Of a stretch of DNA of 64,000 nucleotides, positions 33,926 to 42,776 are shown piece after piece (position 1 is the first letter of the stretch; the number at the start of each line of letters is the position of its first letter). The position numbers and the translations under genes are program-made. Under the pieces are notes generated by a model. It saw only the letters and a program-made list of their open reading frames with translations. It searched no databases and was not told the origin of the DNA. This DNA comes from DASRJJ01 sp050730855 (lineage in GTDB: Bacteria; Patescibacteriota; Saccharimonadia; Saccharimonadales; UBA4665): assembly GCA_050730855.1 (NCBI GenBank), contig JBOHNU010000005.1, positions 1 through 64,000 on the forward strand. Reading direction: 5' to 3'.

Positions 33926-35953
33926 TTATTGTAGCAGTTTTAGTAGCGCTGTTTCGTCGATTTGTTTGACTCCCAGCTTTTGGGCTTTTACCAGTTTGGA
34001 CGCGCCGGCGTTGGCGCCAACCACAAGATACGTGGTATCTTTGCCCACCGAGGTTTGGAATGTGCCGCCTAGGATCCGGATTTTTTCGGCGGCTTCATCG
34101 CGCCCCATGCCGTCCAGCGTACCGGAGACCACGAAGCTCTGGCCGTGCAGCGGGCCGCGGGCGTGCGAGGTAAAGTGCGGCTTTACGCCCACGTTTTCAA
34201 ACTTTTCGAGAAGCCGCTGGTTGTCGGGGTCGGCAAACCAGGCCAAGAGACTTTCGGCTACGATGGTGCCGACGCCCTCCACCTCGAGCAGCTCATCCAG
34301 CGTGGCTTGCGCCAGTTTTTCGAGCGAGCCGAAATGTTCCGACAGGTCAATAGCCGTTTGCGACCCAACATGTCGAATGCCCAAGCCGTAGATAAACCGC
34401 GGCAGCTCCGGCGTTTTCTTTTGCTGGATCGCCGCCGCCAGTTTGGCGGCCGAAATGTCGGCGAAGCGCTCCAGCTCGATCACTTTCTCTTTGGTAAGCG
34501 TATATATATCGGCCAGATCGCGCACCAAATCAGCATCCACCAGCGCGGCGACGTTTTTTTCACCCAAGCCTTCGATGTCCAGCGCGCCGCGGCTAGCGTA
34601 ATGTTCCAGTGCGCCCTTAAGCAAAATCGTGCCGCTCGCGCCCTTAACGCGGTACACCGCCTCGCCCTCCGGCCGCTCGAAAGTCAGCTCGGGGTATTGG
34701 CGCTTCAGCTCTTTTTCCATGTTAAACTTGCGCGTGTTTTTCGGCCGCAGCTCCAGCAAAACTTTTGAAACCTGCGGGATGATATCTCCGGCTTTAAAAA
34801 TGATTACCGTGTCGCCGACGCGCACGTCCTTACGGGCGATTTCGTCGGCGTTGTGCAAGGACGCGTGCTGCACAGTGGTGCCGGCCACAACAATCGGGTC
34901 AAACACCGCCACGGGCGTGGCCGCGCCGGTGCGGCCGATAGACATCACGATGTCTTTTACAACGGTCGTACCTTCCTCGGCGGTGTACTTGTAGGCTATG
35001 GCGCCGCGCGGTGCTTTGCCCACCACGCCCAGCTCGGCATAAAGCGCGCGGTCATTTAGTTTAACAACTAAACCGTCGGTGTTGTAGGGTAGGTCGTGGC
35101 GCTTATTCTCCCATTCCTCGGCAAATTTCATAAGTTTATCGAGATTTGTAAAGACCTCGGCTTGCGTGTTGGCCGCCAAACCAAGTGCGCGAATTGCTTG
35201 GTAGGCAAAATCGTACGTGGGCACTTCGGCTGGGTTGTCGCGAAGGACTTCCCAGGCACGGAAACGAAGCGGCCGTGCGGCAGCCAATCTGGGGTCGAGC
35301 TGGCGGATGCTGCCCGCGGCGGTGTTGCGCGGATTGGCGTACAGCGGCAGACCGGCCTCCTCGCGCTGGCGATTTAGCAACTCGAAATCTTTTTTGTGGA
35401 TTACTACCTCACCGCGGATTTCGGTGCGGCCTTTTAAAAAAGCGGCGAATTTTTTGTCGCGTCGCAGCTGCGTTGGCACGCTGTCGATGGTGCGGATATT
35501 GGCGGTGACGTCCTCGCCCGTAAAGCCGTCGCCGCGGGTGACAGCGCGCATCAGAACGCCGTCTTCGTACACCAGTGCGCAGGCCAGGCCGTCCATTTTA
35601 ATGTCGGCAAACAGCTCCAGCTTGCGGCCGGGCGCCAGTTTTTCCAGGCGCTGCAGCCAGGCCTCAACTTCCGCCCTTCCGAACGCATCGTTCAGGCTGA
35701 GCATGCGTGTGCCGTGCTTAACCTGGGTAAAGCCGGGCAGCGGTTTGCCAGCCACACGCTGCGTGGGGCTGTCCGGCGTTGACAGCTCGGGAAACTGCTC
35801 TTCCAGCTGCGCTAGCTCGTGCTTAAGGCTGTCGGCGGCGGCCTCGCTCATGGTTGATTCATCCAACACATGGTAGTGGTAACGGTAGTCGGCAATCAGC
35901 TGCCGCAGCTTGGCGGCGCGGGTTTTGGCCTGGGCAAACGTAGGTTTTTTCAT
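33926..35953 (-). CDS. ligA: NAD+-dependent DNA ligase lacking zinc-finger cysteines
   Basis: 675 residues in the usual LigA order: Ia domain (YHYHVLDESTMSE), adenylation domain with Lys 119 (DIKMDGLACA), OB fold (GRTGAATPVAVFDPI), then the linker that normally holds the tetracysteine zinc finger (about 400-450), helix-hairpin-helix repeats and a C-terminal BRCT domain (GPLHGQSFVVSGTLDGM). In the zinc-finger segment no cysteine remains (TFERPEGEAVYRVKGASG). Joining of DNA nicks should still be possible if the segment folds without metal. It overlaps the upstream membrane gene by ATGA. Confidence 0.95.
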   Translation of the reverse strand: MKKPTFAQAKTRAAKLRQLIADYRYHYHVLDESTMSEAAADSLKHELAQLEEQFPELSTPDSPTQRVAGKPLPGFTQVKHGTRMLSLNDAFGRAEVEAWLQRLEKLAPGRKLELFADIKMDGLACALVYEDGVLMRAVTRGDGFTGEDVTANIRTIDSVPTQLRRDKKFAAFLKGRTEIRGEVVIHKKDFELLNRQREEAGLPLYANPRNTAAGSIRQLDPRLAAARPLRFRAWEVLRDNPAEVPTYDFAYQAIRALGLAANTQAEVFTNLDKLMKFAEEWENKRHDLPYNTDGLVVKLNDRALYAELGVVGKAPRGAIAYKYTAEEGTTVVKDIVMSIGRTGAATPVAVFDPIVVAGTTVQHASLHNADEIARKDVRVGDTVIIFKAGDIIPQVSKVLLELRPKNTRKFNMEKELKRQYPELTFERPEGEAVYRVKGASGTILLKGALEHYASRGALDIEGLGEKNVAALVDADLVRDLADIYTLTKEKVIELERFADISAAKLAAAIQQKKTPELPRFIYGLGIRHVGSQTAIDLSEHFGSLEKLAQATLDELLEVEGVGTIVAESLLAWFADPDNQRLLEKFENVGVKPHFTSHARGPLHGQSFVVSGTLDGMGRDEAAEKIRILGGTFQTSVGKDTTYLVVGANAGASKLVKAQKLGVKQIDETALLKLLQ

Positions 35954-36906
35954 ATCAATGCTCTATACAAACGGTACATGTAGCTGTGCGAAACAGCCAG
36001 AGCCAACACCATGTAGGCGTAAAACACCCAGCCAGCAATGGCCGTGGCGAACATCAAAACCGGTATCATCATAGCCGCCGCAATAACCAGCAAGGCCAGC
36101 GGCAAAAACAGTATCTTACGCATAACCTGCCAGCGGCGCCCGCGCACCAGCTGCCGGGCGGAGCGCAGCGCGGGCAGGGGCGTCATATCCGGCAAACTTA
36201 CGATGTACAGCGCAAACACCGACGACGTTACCAGGTACAGCGAAACAAGCGCCAGCACAAAAAAGCCGACTCCCCATAGCGCTACCTCCAGCCCTGTGGC
36301 GGCTATGCCGTTATTAACGATCATATTAAAAATCGTGCCGCCAATGGCAAACGGCAGTAGCTGCAGAACCACCACAATAAGCACCAGCAAAAACGGAACA
36401 AGCGGATACATACCAAAATAAAACCCGTCGCGGATGCGCGGCGAATTGTTGGCATAAACCTGCCGCAGCGCCCAGATGAGCGCCAGGCTGGCGATGATGG
36501 TTATCAAAAACTGGTAGGTGTTGGCCGTGGCACCCAGCGCCGATGACTTGCCCAGCAGTTCGGCAAACAATGCCGCTCCAGCGGCGAGGCCGGCAAAATT
36601 GCCGGTTAAGGTTTGCTCCAGCGCCTTTTTTGTTTCGTCCAAGCCGTTTAACGCGGTAAGCCCCTGCACGAAAATCAGATACAGCAGGCCGTATACTGCC
36701 GCCATACCCAAAAACAGCTTGGCGTGTTTTTTAAGAACGCCCAGTGCCTGAATGAACAGCCTAAAGCTGCCGGGCAAGCTCGGCAAGCCCTGCGGCTTGA
36801 TGCGTTTTTGCAGCTGGAACGACTGGTAGCTTTTAAACTCGGTCTTCGCCGGCTTCTCCTCTTGCTCGCGCACAGCAGCCGGCTGCTTTTTAAAGCGTTT
36901 TGCCAT
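35950..36906 (-). CDS. Multi-pass membrane protein
   Basis: 318 residues from ATG 36906. Basic cytoplasmic start (MAKRFKKQPAAVREQEE), then about six hydrophobic segments (LFLGMAAVYGLLYLIFVQG, FLITIIASLALIWALRQVY, PFLLVLIVVVLQLLPFAIGG and more). TACAAT lies just upstream, giving almost no leader. It overlaps ligA by ATGA. Architecture resembles glycerophosphoryl-transfer or 'YciC-like' membrane proteins, but no family is certain. Confidence 0.75.
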   Translation of the reverse strand: MAKRFKKQPAAVREQEEKPAKTEFKSYQSFQLQKRIKPQGLPSLPGSFRLFIQALGVLKKHAKLFLGMAAVYGLLYLIFVQGLTALNGLDETKKALEQTLTGNFAGLAAGAALFAELLGKSSALGATANTYQFLITIIASLALIWALRQVYANNSPRIRDGFYFGMYPLVPFLLVLIVVVLQLLPFAIGGTIFNMIVNNGIAATGLEVALWGVGFFVLALVSLYLVTSSVFALYIVSLPDMTPLPALRSARQLVRGRRWQVMRKILFLPLALLVIAAAMMIPVLMFATAIAGWVFYAYMVLALAVSHSYMYRLYRALI

Positions 36907-36936
36907 ACGCATTATTGTACCAGATGGAAGGCAATC

Positions 36937-37069
36937 GGCAGCCTGGCTATGCCCTTTGCGGAGACTGTGAAATCGGTTGCAATAACCGATTTCAGCCGAA
37001 CGCTTACTTAAACTTCCAGTGGAAGTTTAAGTAAAGAGTGTGCTCCGAAAAGGGTGTATCCAGGCTGCC
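36937..37069. repeat. Second intergenic cloverleaf element
   Basis: An outer stem of about 27 positions with few mismatches (GGCAGCCTGG at 36937-36946 with CCAGGCTGCC at 37060-37069, then CCCTTT/AAAGGG and CGGAG/CTCCG) encloses a 10-bp hairpin (36969-36993) and a perfect 14-bp hairpin (37004-37034, TTACTTAAACTTCC arms). Architecture matches 7032-7133. It fills the gap between htpX and the membrane-protein gene; no ORF. Confidence 0.6.
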
Positions 37070-37079
37070 GGGCATCTAA

Positions 37080-37952
37080 CTAAGCGTGCGTACCCATTTG
37101 GCGCAGCCGCTTTATGCGGTCTTCGACTGGTGGGTGGGTGCTAAACAGCTTGCCGAGGCTTTTGCCCTTCAGCGGGTTGGCAAAAAACAAATGCGCGGTA
37201 GCGGTGTTTTGGCGCTTCATGCTGGAGCCGTGATCGCGGATTTTCTCTAACGCCCGTGCCAGCGCCTCGGGATGACGCGTGGTTAGCGCGCCGGAACTGT
37301 CGGCCAGATACTCACGGCGACGCGATACAGCCAGCTGCACCAGAACGGCAATTAGCGGCGCCAGAATAGCGGCCACAATCCCAAGCACCAGAAAAATTGG
37401 CGACACATTGCGGTCGCGGTCACTAAACCACATCATCCGCAAAAACATGTCGGCTATCAGGCCAATGGCCGCCACCAGACCGAACACTATCATCATCACA
37501 CGGATGTCGTAATTTTTGACGTGACCCATCTCGTGCGCCATCACCGCCTCCAGCTCGTCTTTTTCCATTACGTTAAGCAGGCCGCGGCTGGCGGCCACGG
37601 CGGCGTGCTTTGGGTCGCGGCCGGTAGCAAAGGCGTTGGGCGCCGGATCGTCAATAACATACACTTTGGGCGTGGGCATGCCGGTGGTAATGGCCAGGTT
37701 TTCGACCACGCGGTACAGCCGCGGCTCTTCCTTTTTGGTAACCTCGCGCGCGCCGTTAAGCGCCAACGCCATCTTGGCCGCGGCAAAGTACTGGATAAGC
37801 GCGTACACGCCGCCAAACACCAGCGCCAGGTAAAAGAATCCCGGCTCGCCGTACACGCCGCTAAACAGCCATCCAAGCGCCCCAATAAGCACCAAAAACA
37901 TGGCCATGATTAGCCATGTTTTGCGTTTGTTACTGGCGATTTCGCTGTACAT
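37080..37952 (-). CDS. htpX: HtpX-like M48 zinc metalloprotease
   Basis: 290 residues. Two N-terminal membrane helices, then VMAHEMGHVKNYDIRV, where HEMGH binds zinc, two further membrane segments and the third ligand region REYLADSSGAL. HtpX degrades damaged membrane proteins. It follows lemA by 51 bases in the same direction, a common LemA-HtpX pairing. Confidence 0.95.
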   Translation of the reverse strand: MYSEIASNKRKTWLIMAMFLVLIGALGWLFSGVYGEPGFFYLALVFGGVYALIQYFAAAKMALALNGAREVTKKEEPRLYRVVENLAITTGMPTPKVYVIDDPAPNAFATGRDPKHAAVAASRGLLNVMEKDELEAVMAHEMGHVKNYDIRVMMIVFGLVAAIGLIADMFLRMMWFSDRDRNVSPIFLVLGIVAAILAPLIAVLVQLAVSRRREYLADSSGALTTRHPEALARALEKIRDHGSSMKRQNTATAHLFFANPLKGKSLGKLFSTHPPVEDRIKRLRQMGTHA

Positions 37953-38003
37953 CCCTGTAATTATAGCATCTTTAAGAGGTCGTCCGGGCGGTAGATATCG
38001 CTA

Positions 38004-38570
38004 TTAAAACTCAGCCTTAACTGGCTTGGAAACGCTGGCCATCTCGGCCTCGTCGAGTTCAAAGAACTCTTTGTCTTCTTTAAAGCCGAGCATCTTGGCG
38101 AAGATGTTGGTTGGGAACACTGTACGCTTGGTGTTAAAGTCGCGTACCACGCCGTTGTAAAAGCGGCGCGCGGCCATAATTTTGTCTTCGGTGTCGGTTA
38201 GCTCGTCTTGCAGTTTTTGGAAGTTCTCGCTGGCGCGCAGCTGCGGGTAGTTCTCGGCAACTGCAAAGATGCTCTTTAGCGCTGCCTCAAACTGGTTCTC
38301 GGCCTTAGCCGTCTCTTTTACGCCCTGCCCCTGTGCGTTAAGCGCGTTAGCACGGGCTTCGGTTACCTTCTGGAATACCTCTTTTTCGTGCTTGGCGTAG
38401 CCCTTTACCGCACTAATAAGGTTGGGGATAAGGTCGTAGCGGCGTTTGAGCTGCACGGTTATGTCGCTCCACGCCTCTTTAGATTGCTGGTTTAAACGAA
38501 CCAAGCCGTTGTACATAACGGCAAGAATAATGATTACTAAAACAATACCGCCGATTATAAGCCAGGTCAT
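38004..38570 (-). CDS. lemA: LemA-family protein
   Basis: 188 residues: one N-terminal membrane helix (WLIIGGIVLVIIILAVMYN), then the LemA helical domain (NQQSKEAWSDITVQLKRRYD, LIPNLISAVKGYAKHE ... AENYPQLRASENFQKLQDEL). Unknown biochemical role; usually associated with membrane proteases, here htpX downstream. Confidence 0.93.
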   Translation of the reverse strand: MTWLIIGGIVLVIIILAVMYNGLVRLNQQSKEAWSDITVQLKRRYDLIPNLISAVKGYAKHEKEVFQKVTEARANALNAQGQGVKETAKAENQFEAALKSIFAVAENYPQLRASENFQKLQDELTDTEDKIMAARRFYNGVVRDFNTKRTVFPTNIFAKMLGFKEDKEFFELDEAEMASVSKPVKAEF

Positions 38571-38661
38571 ATCAGTTGTTGCTCCTTACTGTTTGCCATA
38601 CCAAGCAGTATAGCGCAATGCCGAAAATATAAAAAGCTCCGGTAAGCGGAGCCTTAGCGAT

Positions 38662-38738
38662 TGGTGGGCGATGAGGGATTCGAACCCCCGACATCCTCGG
38701 TGTAAACGAGGCGCTCTAGCCAGCTGAGCTAATCGCCC
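38662..38738 (-). tRNA. tRNA-Val (anticodon TAC)
   Basis: 77 nt with CCA on the minus strand; anticodon stem CCTCG/CGAGG with loop TTTACAC reads TAC. All arms pair. Confidence 0.95.
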
Positions 38739-38825
38739 TGGAAATACTACGCTATTGTACTAAAATCTCCCCTGTTTGGCAACTTGAAATTAGGAGCCAA
38801 AAAGCGTATGCTACTAGGGTTATTT

Positions 38826-38912
38826 GCGCGAGTGCTGGAATTGGTAGACAGGCTAGCTTGAGGTGTTAGTGTCCGAAAGGTCGTGGAGGTTCAAGTCCTC
38901 TCTCGCGCACCA
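38826..38912 (+). tRNA. tRNA-Leu (anticodon GAG)
   Basis: 87 nt with a long variable arm and CCA. Anticodon stem CTAGC/GTTAG, loop TTGAGGT, anticodon GAG. Its 3' end is repeated at 40690-40723. Confidence 0.93.
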
Positions 38913-38914
38913 AT
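38881..38914. repeat. Left copy of a 34-bp perfect direct repeat
   Basis: The 3' part of tRNA-Leu(GAG) plus two bases; identical to 40690-40723. The pair brackets the amidase and HxlR genes and looks like attachment sites of a small island. Confidence 0.8.
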
Positions 38915-38968
38915 GAGTAGATAAACAAAAGGTCTTATCAAGAGACCTTTTTGATATCTGCTGTAATC

Positions 38969-40189
38969 CTACAAAGAAGGATGTCGTTTGGTCCATTGGG
39001 TTGCTTGTTGAAACGCAAGGGCAACCTGCAGCACACTAATGTCATCGCCTGTTTTGCCAACGATCTGCAAACCTACAGGCAGCCCGTTCGCATCAAAACC
39101 CGCAGGAATCGATACTGCGGGCAGGCCAAAGTAGTTAGCGAAAAAAGTATTTTGTGGTGAGAGGGCCTGCGGATCATCGCCGATATTCTTAACGGTCGGC
39201 ACCACTGTTGCCGTGGTCGGTAGCACAAGTACGTCAACTTTTTCAAAGATGTCGCCTGCGTTTTTACGGTTCTTGTCAATCTGCTTCATATCTGGATTTT
39301 CACTAAATGGCGCCTCTGTGGGCGAAGTTGTAAAGCCCGACTTCTCAAGCACTTTGACCGCCGCCGCAAAATGCTCGCGCACGGCATCATCGGCTCCAAA
39401 GTTCGTCACAACACCAATTCGCTGTGATTCGGGTTTGCCAGGCAAAGCCTTCGCATACGACGTTTTGCCTAGGGCGTCTGCAACAAGAGCTGTGTCGTCG
39501 ACGCTACGCGTAATGATGCCCACAGATGCAAGTTTAAGAATAACTTCGTCGGTCTTCTCGCCCTCGAGAATGCCGCTATTATCCAACTTGCCCCATGTGC
39601 ACTTATAGCCCACTACACCGCAGCACGCTGCCGGCAGCCGGGTAGAGCCGATTGCGTCGGTATCGACAGTAGCAAAAGTCATGCCACTGGCCACTGCAGC
39701 CGCAGAACCACCGGACGAGCCGCCGGCAATATATTTGTTGTTCCAAGGGTTACGAACTGGACCAAAGGCGCTATCGAGCGATGTTGTGCCCATTGCGAGT
39801 TTATGCATATTGGTCTTGCCTAAAACAATCGCGCCAGCTTCTTTTAAAGCGCGAACGGCCGCAGCATCCTTTTGCGGCACGCGCTCTTTGAAATACTCAA
39901 AAGCAGCAGTAGTTTTTATGCCCGCGGTGTCGTACATATCTTTGAACGCAACTGGTACACCATGTAACGGGCCACGCCATCTGCCAGCCTTGATTTCTTG
40001 AGCGGCTTGCTGCGCATCTTTACGTGTCTGATCTGCTAGCACTGTTATAAAAGCATTGATCTTCGGATTTAGCTTGTCGATTTGTGTCAAACACTCTTCG
40101 ACCAGGGTCACTGGCGACAACTTTTGTTCTTTTATAAGTTTGCTTATTTCTGTGATTGTTTCGAAATGATAGCGATGTTGATTAGTCAT
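38969..40189 (-). CDS. Amidase (amidase signature family)
   Basis: 406 residues. The Ser-Ser-Lys amidase core is visible: VAFKDMYDTAGIKTTAAFEY with the catalytic Lys, GGSSGGSAAAVASGM with the Ser cluster, and DAIGSTRLPAACCGVVGYK. It resembles GatA but is shorter than typical GatA (~480) and stands apart from gatB or gatC; a role in hydrolysing an amide such as a xenobiotic is possible. It is divergent from the HxlR regulator gene and flanked by tRNA-Leu repeats. Confidence 0.88.
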   Translation of the reverse strand: MTNQHRYHFETITEISKLIKEQKLSPVTLVEECLTQIDKLNPKINAFITVLADQTRKDAQQAAQEIKAGRWRGPLHGVPVAFKDMYDTAGIKTTAAFEYFKERVPQKDAAAVRALKEAGAIVLGKTNMHKLAMGTTSLDSAFGPVRNPWNNKYIAGGSSGGSAAAVASGMTFATVDTDAIGSTRLPAACCGVVGYKCTWGKLDNSGILEGEKTDEVILKLASVGIITRSVDDTALVADALGKTSYAKALPGKPESQRIGVVTNFGADDAVREHFAAAVKVLEKSGFTTSPTEAPFSENPDMKQIDKNRKNAGDIFEKVDVLVLPTTATVVPTVKNIGDDPQALSPQNTFFANYFGLPAVSIPAGFDANGLPVGLQIVGKTGDDISVLQVALAFQQATQWTKRHPSL

Positions 40190-40205
40190 AGTTCCAGAAT
40201 AACAT

Positions 40206-40237
40206 ACTTTTAATAATTAAAGTAAACATGTTATACT
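40206..40237. promoter_or_regulatory. Divergent promoter/operator between amidase and hxlR
   Basis: An imperfect palindrome (ACTTTTAAT/ATTAAAGT, 40206-40223), the exact palindrome AACATGTT (40225-40232) and a -10 TATACT (40232-40237), 6 bases before the regulator's GTG, so that gene is probably leaderless. These are likely binding sites of the HxlR protein. Confidence 0.6.
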
Positions 40238-40243
40238 GCCTTT

Positions 40244-40657
40244 GTGAAACGAACCGACAACAAATCACATTGCCCTATTAATTTTTCGCTAGAGACATTT
40301 GGCGACCCTTGGTCGCTGTTAATTATGCGCGACATAGTGTGCTACAAAAAGCGTACCTACGGCGAATTCTTGGCCTCAAAAGAGCGAATTTCGAGCCGCA
40401 CGCTTGCCATGCGCCTCGAGCATCTGGTAAAAGTAGGCATTTTAGCCAAGCAAACACACAAAACAGATAAACGAAAAGAAGTTTACATACTAACGAATAA
40501 AGGCAGCGCGACAATTCCAATATTGATTGAGCTGGCGACCTGGGGAGCGAAGTTCGATCCAGAAACGGCCTCATCCCGCTCCTGGCTAGATGCAGTGAGA
40601 GAAGACGATACTGATCCCCGTCAATCAAGCCGTGCGGCTTATTTTGAAACCGCTTGA
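40244..40657 (+). CDS. HxlR-family transcriptional regulator
   Basis: 137 residues from GTG 40244. The winged helix-turn-helix is clear: CPINFSLETFGDPWSLLIMR, CYKKRTYGEFLASKERISSR, TLAMRLEHLVKVGILAKQT, DKRKEVYILTNKG. HxlR proteins respond to small molecules and often regulate the divergent neighbour, here the amidase. Confidence 0.92.
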   Translation: MKRTDNKSHCPINFSLETFGDPWSLLIMRDIVCYKKRTYGEFLASKERISSRTLAMRLEHLVKVGILAKQTHKTDKRKEVYILTNKGSATIPILIELATWGAKFDPETASSRSWLDAVREDDTDPRQSSRAAYFETA

Positions 40658-40658
40658 T

Positions 40659-40722
40659 GCGCTAAATTCAGAAGCTAGTACCTAAACACTCGTGGAGGTT
40701 CAAGTCCTCTCTCGCGCACCAA
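40659..40722 (+). pseudogene. Partial tRNA-Leu remnant
   Basis: The segment aligns with the second part of tRNA-Leu(CAG) at 43132-43218 (GCGCTA, TTCAG-AGCTAGT, ACACTCGTGGAGG, CCA end) but with decayed anticodon arm and variable arm and no 5' half. The ACACTCG stretch matches the CAG, not the GAG, gene. Confidence 0.8.
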
Positions 40723-40723
40723 T
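40690..40723. repeat. Right copy of the 34-bp direct repeat
   Basis: Identical to 38881-38914; distance 1809 bp. It lies inside the tRNA-Leu remnant. Confidence 0.8.
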
Positions 40724-40782
40724 AGAAAATTTTGGGATGCGAAGCAATCGTCAAACTAACGGATGGCGCATTGTGCCGCCTT

Positions 40783-41066
40783 TTAAGTGTTGTTTAATTT
40801 TTTACTTCGATGCCGCTGGACACGCCTAAAGAACATTACGATCCCCCACAGCGCAATTGCGCCCCAAACAACATTGGCGACCACCGTAACGTAGGCATGA
40901 TAATACAGTTGGTAGACGATAATAAACAAAGCGCCTAGTAAGTTATCGAATTCGTACCAAAACGACTTATCGTTCCATTTGCCTATATTTACACGGTAAA
41001 ACCAAGCAAAAGCAGCATTGTGCCGGTGATTCCAACAATATTTACAAAAACTTCAACGGTGCCCAC
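40783..41066 (-). pseudogene. Frameshifted small membrane protein (CBU_0592-like)
   Basis: From a GTG at 41066 the reading MGTVEVFVNIVGITGTMLLL stops after 22 residues at TAA. Shifting frame at the TTTT run restores YRVNIGKWNDKSFWYEFDNL, then LLGALFIIVYQLYYHA and ANVVWGAIALWGIVMFF, ending RRVQRHRSKKLNN. The combined ~93 residues have the three-helix plan of the CBU_0592 family. One lost or gained base, or a sequencing error, explains it. Confidence 0.6.
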
Positions 41067-41070
41067 GACT

Positions 41071-42711
41071 TTATGACCTTGGCAAGTGGTCGTAGAGGTG
41101 ATCTATGGAGTAGCTGGAACGCAGCAGCGGCTTTAGGCTGTAGACGGTGGCGCCGACTTTAACACCTGGGTTTAACGTGCCGTAAGGGTCGAAGATTTGC
41201 TTGACTTTAAGGAAAAGCTGGTACACCTCGGAGCCGTACAGGCGCTCCAGGTAGGCGCCGCGGACGCGGCCGTCGTTGTGGCCGCCGGACGTCGAACCTC
41301 CGAGCGAGATCACCAGATGGTAGTATTCGTCCATCATTTTAAAAACTTTTTGGCGGTCGCCGACTTGACCTAGGTCGAGCATGGGCTGGATGTGCAGGTT
41401 GGCGTCGCCGGCGTGTCCCCACACCGCGGCCGGCAGCCGGTGACGCTCAAACAATTGGTATATGCCTTGCAGCAACTCGCCAAACTTCTCGGGCGGCACA
41501 ATACCGTCTTCTATAAACGGCAGCGCCCGCGCATTGCCATCGTGGTGCGTCACGGCTGCGGAGGCGGCTTGGCGGACTTTCCACAACTCTTCCTGCGCTG
41601 TTGGCTCGGTTTCTACAACGCTACTTGCGGCCAGTTTTTCCATAATTTTGCGGGCTTTTTTGGCCAGGCGCTTCTGCGTCCGGTCGCTGGGATTGTCGAA
41701 CTCCACGAGCAGGACGATTTTGGGAAACGGTTTTTGGCTAGCGCCTTTTAGCAAGTTAGGGTTGGCGGCGTCCACCAGCTCTAATAGCTTTTCGTCGACC
41801 ATTTCGATGGCGCTGGGCATTTCCGGCAGATCGCGCAGCTCCAGCACGGCCTGGCCGGCCTTTGGGATATCGTCGAAATATCCGACAACAAGCGTCTTAT
41901 TAGGGACGTACTGCTCGGTCTCCAGCGCGATTTCGGTAATAATTCCCAGTGTTGCCTGCGCGCCGACAATCAGCGGCGTGAGGTCGAACGCGCCGTCCTT
42001 GCTCTTCACGTACTGCAGTCCATAGCCGGCGGCGTTTTTGGTTACCGGCAGCTCTAACTTCTCTAGCAGCTGTTGGTTTTCTTCCAGCAGCTTGTCGAGC
42101 GCCCGGTAGATTTCGCCCTCAAAGGTGGAAAGGCCAAGTTTTTTGTTGAGGTCGCGCTTGCTCAGCCGCTCGGTCTCGATAACTTCGCCGTTGGCCAACA
42201 CCACGCGCAAGGAACGCACAAAATCGCGCGTACTGCCGTACTTTAGGCCGCGCGCGCCGCTGGTGTTGTTGGCGACCGCACCGCCGATGGTGGAATATTC
42301 GATACTTGCCGGGTATGGCGGCAAAAAACGATCGTGAGTGTGCAAGGTTTGCTGCAATTTGCCGTAATTAGCGCCGGCCTCTGCCACTACCACGCCGCTT
42401 TTGTCGTCGAACTCGAGCAGACGGTTCATATGAGCGGTAAAGGCCAGGATAATGCCGCTTGTAATGGCCGCACCGCCTTGGTCGGTGCCTGCGCCGCGGG
42501 GAGTTATGGGGATAACCCGGCCGCGCTCCGCCAGCTGCCAGGTAAAGCGCGCGGTTTTGCGCACGTCGTTCTCGTTTTTGGGGTACACCACCAGCGCCGG
42601 CGTCATGGTTAACACGCTGCCGTCGGTGGAAAAGTAGCGTCGAGCATCCGGAGAGGTAATCACCTCACCAGACAAATGCTCCTGCAAATAATAAGCGACT
42701 TTTGACCCCAT
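41071..42711 (-). CDS. FAD-linked oxidase (GlcD/D-lactate dehydrogenase type)
   Basis: 546 residues. The PCMH FAD-binding domain occupies about 30-215 (VIPITPRGAGTDQGGAAITS, YPASIEYSTIGGAVANNTSG). The C-terminal cap contains GHAGDANLHIQPML and HNDGRVRGAYLERLYG, then PYGTLNPGVKVG. Relatives oxidise glycolate, D-lactate or similar 2-hydroxyacids; the electron acceptor is unknown. It is the only oxidoreductase of this sort in the window. Confidence 0.9.
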   Translation of the reverse strand: MGSKVAYYLQEHLSGEVITSPDARRYFSTDGSVLTMTPALVVYPKNENDVRKTARFTWQLAERGRVIPITPRGAGTDQGGAAITSGIILAFTAHMNRLLEFDDKSGVVVAEAGANYGKLQQTLHTHDRFLPPYPASIEYSTIGGAVANNTSGARGLKYGSTRDFVRSLRVVLANGEVIETERLSKRDLNKKLGLSTFEGEIYRALDKLLEENQQLLEKLELPVTKNAAGYGLQYVKSKDGAFDLTPLIVGAQATLGIITEIALETEQYVPNKTLVVGYFDDIPKAGQAVLELRDLPEMPSAIEMVDEKLLELVDAANPNLLKGASQKPFPKIVLLVEFDNPSDRTQKRLAKKARKIMEKLAASSVVETEPTAQEELWKVRQAASAAVTHHDGNARALPFIEDGIVPPEKFGELLQGIYQLFERHRLPAAVWGHAGDANLHIQPMLDLGQVGDRQKVFKMMDEYYHLVISLGGSTSGGHNDGRVRGAYLERLYGSEVYQLFLKVKQIFDPYGTLNPGVKVGATVYSLKPLLRSSYSIDHLYDHLPRS

Positions 42712-42776
42712 ACACTTCCGGAATTACTGTATTCTCATCATAGCATATCTAGCCTGCCGGTGGCGGAATCAGCGGG

